From an uncultured Lachnospiraceae bacterium (GTDB lineage Bacteria; Bacillota_A; Clostridia; Lachnospirales; Lachnospiraceae): 9,490 nucleotides of DNA. The notes beneath the pieces were generated by a model, which saw nothing but the letters and a program-made list of their open reading frames with translations, made no database searches and was not told the origin of the DNA. A program made the position numbers and the translations under genes. The stretch spans positions 1 to 9,490 of the forward strand of contig CAMWMM010000159.1 in assembly GCA_947175285.1 (NCBI GenBank). Direction: 5' to 3'. Positions within the stretch are counted from its first letter, which is position 1. The number at the start of each line of letters is the position of its first letter. This document shows positions 6,641 to 9,490 of the stretch, one piece after another.

Positions 6641-8998
6641 TTATTCTGCTATATATAAGGCAACCTTTTTCTCAATGGCATCCAGTGTATCTTCCAGACT
6701 CCGGGACCCGTTCAAATAATCCGCTCCTGCTTCATAGACAGCTTCTTCCAGCAAATCATCCTCTATATAGGGAATGCTTACTGATTCCATCCAGTTCAGC
6801 AATCTCCGGATTTCTTCTTCCTCCGGCCAGTATACAACTAAATTAACCACGATGCCGTTTTCATCCATCATCGACATACTGCTGTATACATCGTCTTCTC
6901 CTGCATTTTCACCTTCTGTCCAAATGTTATCAAATGCCGCATGATTCACTGCCAATCCCATATATAATGAAGATTGATTTTCTTTACCCAGTAAATGTCT
7001 GAGAAAGTCTTCCGCCTGCTCCCTGTTTTCGGAAACAGCGCAAATCCCTGCCAATGTCTGCGGATAAAAAATATCCGGATTCATTAATCTGAACTCACAA
7101 TCTTCATATTCCATCATCTGCTGCATGGAAGTCAGCGTAGCATAAGTATAATCACCTTCTAATGTACCGACTGCTAACCTGCGAAGTCCCATGATATAAT
7201 CTACATAGTTGATGCCCATTCTTATCCAGTCAGAGTTATCATCCAGACTAAACCCATATATTTCCCGATACATCTCACTTAAATCATAATATCTGTCAAT
7301 TATTTCTTCGTCCAGAGTGTCCATCTGTGCATCATAAATTCTTTTTATCTGCGTCAGATAATCTGTAAGAGCCTCTCTGTCTACTGTGCCTATATCCGTT
7401 GTCCAATACGGCACGGATGTCATGGAAAACAGTCTCATAATACTATCCGCCGTACAAAATCCGCATATATCTTTTTCCGGATATTTTTCCCTTAGATTTT
7501 CCATAGCATCCGCCATTTCCTCCAAATCCGTTACCCCGGAAATATATGCCTTATCTCCGAAGATTACCGGTAATTGGATTTCACATGGTATCTCATATAT
7601 TTTATCCTCTGTCCGGAATGCCTCTACGATATTTTCAAACAATGCATCCTCTCCGTCCAAGCCTTCCAGAACAGGGCTTAAATCCGCCAACAGCCCTTTT
7701 TCAATATAGGAATCCACCGGCATATTATCAAGGATAAAAACATCAGGGCCCTCTCCGGCAGCAATCTTCGTATTCAGTTTTTTCAAAGCATCTTCTCTTG
7801 TAACGGAATCTCCCCCTTCCATTCCGACCTCATATTCCACGAATACATCAGGATACTCCATTTGATACAAAGTGATTGCCTGTCTTGTCGTACTGTTATC
7901 CTCCAAGCTGTATACTTTCAATTTCTCACTCGGAACTGTCGGAATATCCGGATTATACGTAAAACGAACCAGTCTGCCATTGGAAAACAATGCCATAAAC
8001 TCACTGCTGTTTAACATCAGCATGCTGCGCAGGTTATAAGAGGGGTTGTTAAAAATACTAAGACCGCCGTCAATGACCTGCTCTATTGCGCTGCCGCCGA
8101 TAACATGGCGGTGAAGTCCTTTTTGGCCTGCCAGATACAGTATGTTTTCCTCACCCATGAAAAAGTACAATTTATAGAAGCTGCCTCCGGTATTTCTCCT
8201 GTCTTTATAGTTTTCTTCTATAAAAGTATTCAGAACCTCATCCTCAATATATTGCCCTTTCTCCATATCATAGATAATCAGCCCATTGTAATCATATTCG
8301 TCTATTATCATGAGCTGATTTTGAAACTGTACCAACATTGCCATGGATTCCAGTTCCAGAAATATTTCGCTGCTGCCGTCTTCCTTAATCTCATAGATAT
8401 TAGCAATTGTCCCGTATGTACTTACAAAGATTCTTCCCGAATCTGCTATCCATATCTTGTCTAAATTCTCATCTTCTCCTGATAAATTTATCTGTACCGG
8501 TATCTGTGTCCCGTCCGGTTTCACTATCATTACTTCCAGATTTTCCACAAACGGATTGTAATCCTCTGCGGATAAATCCTGCATCAGCGTATCATAAATA
8601 ACGCCGACCGTATTATCTTTTCCTACGGCAAGACTCCTGATATGATTTTCCTCCTGCAGCTCCCATTTCCACTCTCTTGCATCCGTTGTCCACGATTCGC
8701 CGCCATCTTCCGTTTTCAAAAAATTATTGTCCGTATCGGCAATAATAAGGCTGCCATCCTCTAATGTATAAAGACCGGATCCATACCCGGTAATTCCTGA
8801 CACGTCAATCGTTTTCTCCGTGTAACGTCCCATCGCAGTATTGCTTGATGAGGATTCCTGTTCGCTGCCACTCTGCCGGTTATCTATAGAAATATTTCCC
8901 ATATTGCCATTGTCCGAGGCGTTCCCGCACCCGCTAAGTAATACAGGCAGCATACTGACAGATAACGCCACTGCCAGTATCTTCTTTACTTTTTTCAT
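6641..8998 (-). CDS. SBP-A: propeller-fused extracellular solute-binding lipoprotein (first copy)
   Basis: First gene of the transporter operon, 785 residues. Signal peptide MKKVKKILAVALSVSMLPV followed by lipobox LLSGC (Cys24); Ser/Asn-rich tether (25-54); AMGRY at 55-59; predicted propeller at about 62-355 with Asp-box TEDGGESW (96-103); solute-binding domain 357-785, beginning EKLKVYSLEDNSTTRQ and containing GEGPDVFILDNM, YEIPCEIQLPV, IYDAQMD and YWPEEEE. In the C-terminal lobe it departs from the other two: where they have NVF(C/W)AE(T/S)LLGIN, it has DIFYPQTLAGIC (about 642-653), suggesting a changed ligand pocket. The ATG at 8998 is the only plausible start, because an in-frame TAA lies 21 nt upstream. 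Its AAAGGAGA site (9011-9018) is strong in sequence, but the GGAG core sits 13 nt from the ATG, longer than for the other genes. The substrate is unknown; a sugar or oligosaccharide is likely from the permeases. Confidence 0.94.
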   Translation of the reverse strand: MKKVKKILAVALSVSMLPVLLSGCGNASDNGNMGNISIDNRQSGSEQESSSSNTAMGRYTEKTIDVSGITGYGSGLYTLEDGSLIIADTDNNFLKTEDGGESWTTDAREWKWELQEENHIRSLAVGKDNTVGVIYDTLMQDLSAEDYNPFVENLEVMIVKPDGTQIPVQINLSGEDENLDKIWIADSGRIFVSTYGTIANIYEIKEDGSSEIFLELESMAMLVQFQNQLMIIDEYDYNGLIIYDMEKGQYIEDEVLNTFIEENYKDRRNTGGSFYKLYFFMGEENILYLAGQKGLHRHVIGGSAIEQVIDGGLSIFNNPSYNLRSMLMLNSSEFMALFSNGRLVRFTYNPDIPTVPSEKLKVYSLEDNSTTRQAITLYQMEYPDVFVEYEVGMEGGDSVTREDALKKLNTKIAAGEGPDVFILDNMPVDSYIEKGLLADLSPVLEGLDGEDALFENIVEAFRTEDKIYEIPCEIQLPVIFGDKAYISGVTDLEEMADAMENLREKYPEKDICGFCTADSIMRLFSMTSVPYWTTDIGTVDREALTDYLTQIKRIYDAQMDTLDEEIIDRYYDLSEMYREIYGFSLDDNSDWIRMGINYVDYIMGLRRLAVGTLEGDYTYATLTSMQQMMEYEDCEFRLMNPDIFYPQTLAGICAVSENREQAEDFLRHLLGKENQSSLYMGLAVNHAAFDNIWTEGENAGEDDVYSSMSMMDENGIVVNLVVYWPEEEEIRRLLNWMESVSIPYIEDDLLEEAVYEAGADYLNGSRSLEDTLDAIEKKVALYIAE

Positions 8999-9041
8999 TT
9001 TTTCAAAATCTCTCCTTTATAAGCTATATTCCAACATGCTG

Positions 9042-9082
9042 TGATACCATAATAACAGTCCTATCTCTAAATAATCTCTAAA
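9042..9082 (-). promoter_or_regulatory. Candidate promoter of the importer operon
   Basis: Read on the minus strand, TGTTATTAT at 9049-9057 fits an extended -10 element (TG, one base, TATTAT). A start point near 9042 would give a leader of about 43 nt before the SBP-A ATG. No good TTGACA is present at the expected -35 site (about 9072-9077). That site is instead covered by a perfect direct repeat, suggesting a promoter that depends on an activator. The region upstream is T-rich. This is a by-eye call in the only sizeable gap before the operon. Confidence 0.45.
9063..9082. repeat. Perfect 9-bp direct repeat, possible activator site
   Basis: ATCTCTAAA occurs at 9063-9071 and again at 9074-9082, separated by TA, so the period is 11 bp, about one helical turn. 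Both copies lie on the same face of the DNA and span the place of the -35 element of the candidate promoter. Tandem half-sites of this spacing are typical of PhoB/OmpR-type response regulators and similar activators. The low sequence complexity of the region is the main reason for caution. Confidence 0.5.
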
Positions 9083-9118
9083 AAAATAAAAGGGTGAAAA
9101 AATGTGATAAAATATAGA

Positions 9119-9448
9119 CTATAGATTATGTTTGTTACGTCTGCTGCCGGCTTCATCATAAACCTTGTTTTCAGCTCTGACAGAAACTACAACAATCTTC
9201 ATAAGATTTGCCTGACGCTCCAGTTTATATACAACACGAACGCCATATTTTAAGAATTTGATTTTAAAAAGCCCGGTAAGGTTATTTCCTTCTTTATTTC
9301 CAAGTGGAGTGCCATAGCCACCCTCCTCTTTGGAAACAGGATTTTGTTGTACCTTTCTAATTCCCTTGATAACTGACTGTCTGATAGAATTATCTAAAGC
9401 AGCTAAATCGTCTAGGGCTTCCGGTAAATATATAAGTTTCCAAATCAT
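9119..9448 (-). CDS. RelE/ParE-superfamily toxin of a type II toxin-antitoxin pair
   Basis: A 109-residue cytoplasmic protein with the RelE-fold pattern: an N-terminal strand and two helices (MIWKLIYLPEALDDLAALD, then SIRQSVIKGIRKVQQNP), a strand block LTGLFKIKFLKYGVRVVYKL (57-76), and a C-terminal block with VVVSVRAENKVYDEAGSR (86-103). Basic residues sit where the family has its active or RNA-binding positions (Arg71, Arg91, Arg103). RelE members cleave mRNA on the ribosome and ParE members poison gyrase; the Arg-containing strands and the VYDEA tail favour the RelE side, but I cannot settle this by eye. The start overlaps the antitoxin stop as ATGA, the classic order of antitoxin first and toxin second. 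The antitoxin is the expected autoregulator. It is probably a separate transcription unit from the importer downstream. Confidence 0.87.
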   Translation of the reverse strand: MIWKLIYLPEALDDLAALDNSIRQSVIKGIRKVQQNPVSKEEGGYGTPLGNKEGNNLTGLFKIKFLKYGVRVVYKLERQANLMKIVVVSVRAENKVYDEAGSRRNKHNL

Positions 9449-9490
9449 TCGATTTCCGGTTCCTCCATTTCCTCAAGCTCTGTATCCGTT
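9445..9490 (-). CDS. Antitoxin C-terminus (partial, continues beyond the right edge)
   Basis: The frame ending in TGA at 9445-9447 reads TDTELEEMEEPEIE, a short and very acidic tail. The stop overlaps the toxin ATG by the ATGA arrangement, which implies translational coupling. An acidic C-terminal segment that wraps the basic toxin is typical of RelB and Phd/YefM antitoxins. Only 14 residues are in the window, so the DNA-binding family cannot be named. Purine-rich sequence within its last codons (GAGGAA and GGAGGA) can serve as the toxin ribosome site. Confidence 0.72.
   Translation of the reverse strand, partial: TDTELEEMEEPEIE

Noticed and set aside
9032..9041. Near-palindrome CAACATGCTG as a LacI-type operator
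   Set aside because: It is short, has a mismatch, lacks the usual central CG and has no second site nearby. It could occur by chance.
9040..9109. Two copies of TGTGATA (9040-9046 and 9103-9109) as CRP-like half-sites
   Set aside because: Neither has the inverted partner half-site at the required distance, and the likely host group does not normally use an E. coli-type CRP for sugar genes.
9085..9118. Intrinsic terminator for the toxin gene
   Set aside because: The minus strand has long T runs after the toxin stop, but I find no GC-rich stem before them. TATAGACTATA at 9114-9124 would leave a one-base loop.
1..9490. CRISPR arrays, tRNA or rRNA genes, insertion sequences
   Set aside because: I saw no regularly spaced repeats, no tRNA-like or rRNA-like segments, and no transposase or flanking terminal inverted repeats. 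Almost all of the sequence is used by the coding regions listed.

Overview
The window looks like a piece of a Clostridia genome, most likely a gut-type Lachnospiraceae. This is an inference from three things: a moderately AT-rich base composition, strong purine-rich Shine-Dalgarno (SD) sites, and a type of very long solute-binding lipoprotein that I associate with that family. Every gene I can support lies on the minus strand, so the biological order runs from right to left.

Right edge (9119-9490): the last codons of an acidic antitoxin overlap by 4 nt (ATGA) with a complete RelE/ParE-superfamily toxin. A 120-nt AT-rich gap follows (8999-9118). It carries a candidate extended -10 promoter and a perfect 9-bp direct repeat of 11-bp period over the -35 position. 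I see no convincing terminator there.

Centre (1745-8998): three tandem paralogous lipoproteins of about 785-805 residues, here SBP-A, SBP-B and SBP-C in transcription order. Each has a lipoprotein signal peptide, a low-complexity tether, a predicted N-terminal beta-propeller of about 300 residues with one Asp-box, and a C-terminal extracellular solute-binding domain of about 425 residues. They are roughly twice as long as an ordinary sugar-binding protein.

Left (1-1785): two CUT1-type sugar ABC permeases, MalF-like and MalG-like, each with a clear EAA loop. The MalF-like gene starts inside the 3' end of SBP-C (41-nt overlap), with its SD embedded in SBP-C codons. The MalG-like gene follows after 25 nt and reaches the left edge, where its next codon starts with TA and may be the stop.

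Together these five genes read as one operon for a carbohydrate importer: three surface-anchored receptors offered to one permease pair. No ATPase is present, so energy is probably supplied by a shared MsmK/UgpC-type ATPase encoded elsewhere. The substrate cannot be read from the sequence. The most interesting points are the propeller/binding-protein fusion in three diverged copies, a near-invariant motif in the propeller, two equally spaced conserved cysteines in the binding domain, and the translational architecture of the operon, with an embedded SD, a likely TTG start and an intercistronic hairpin.
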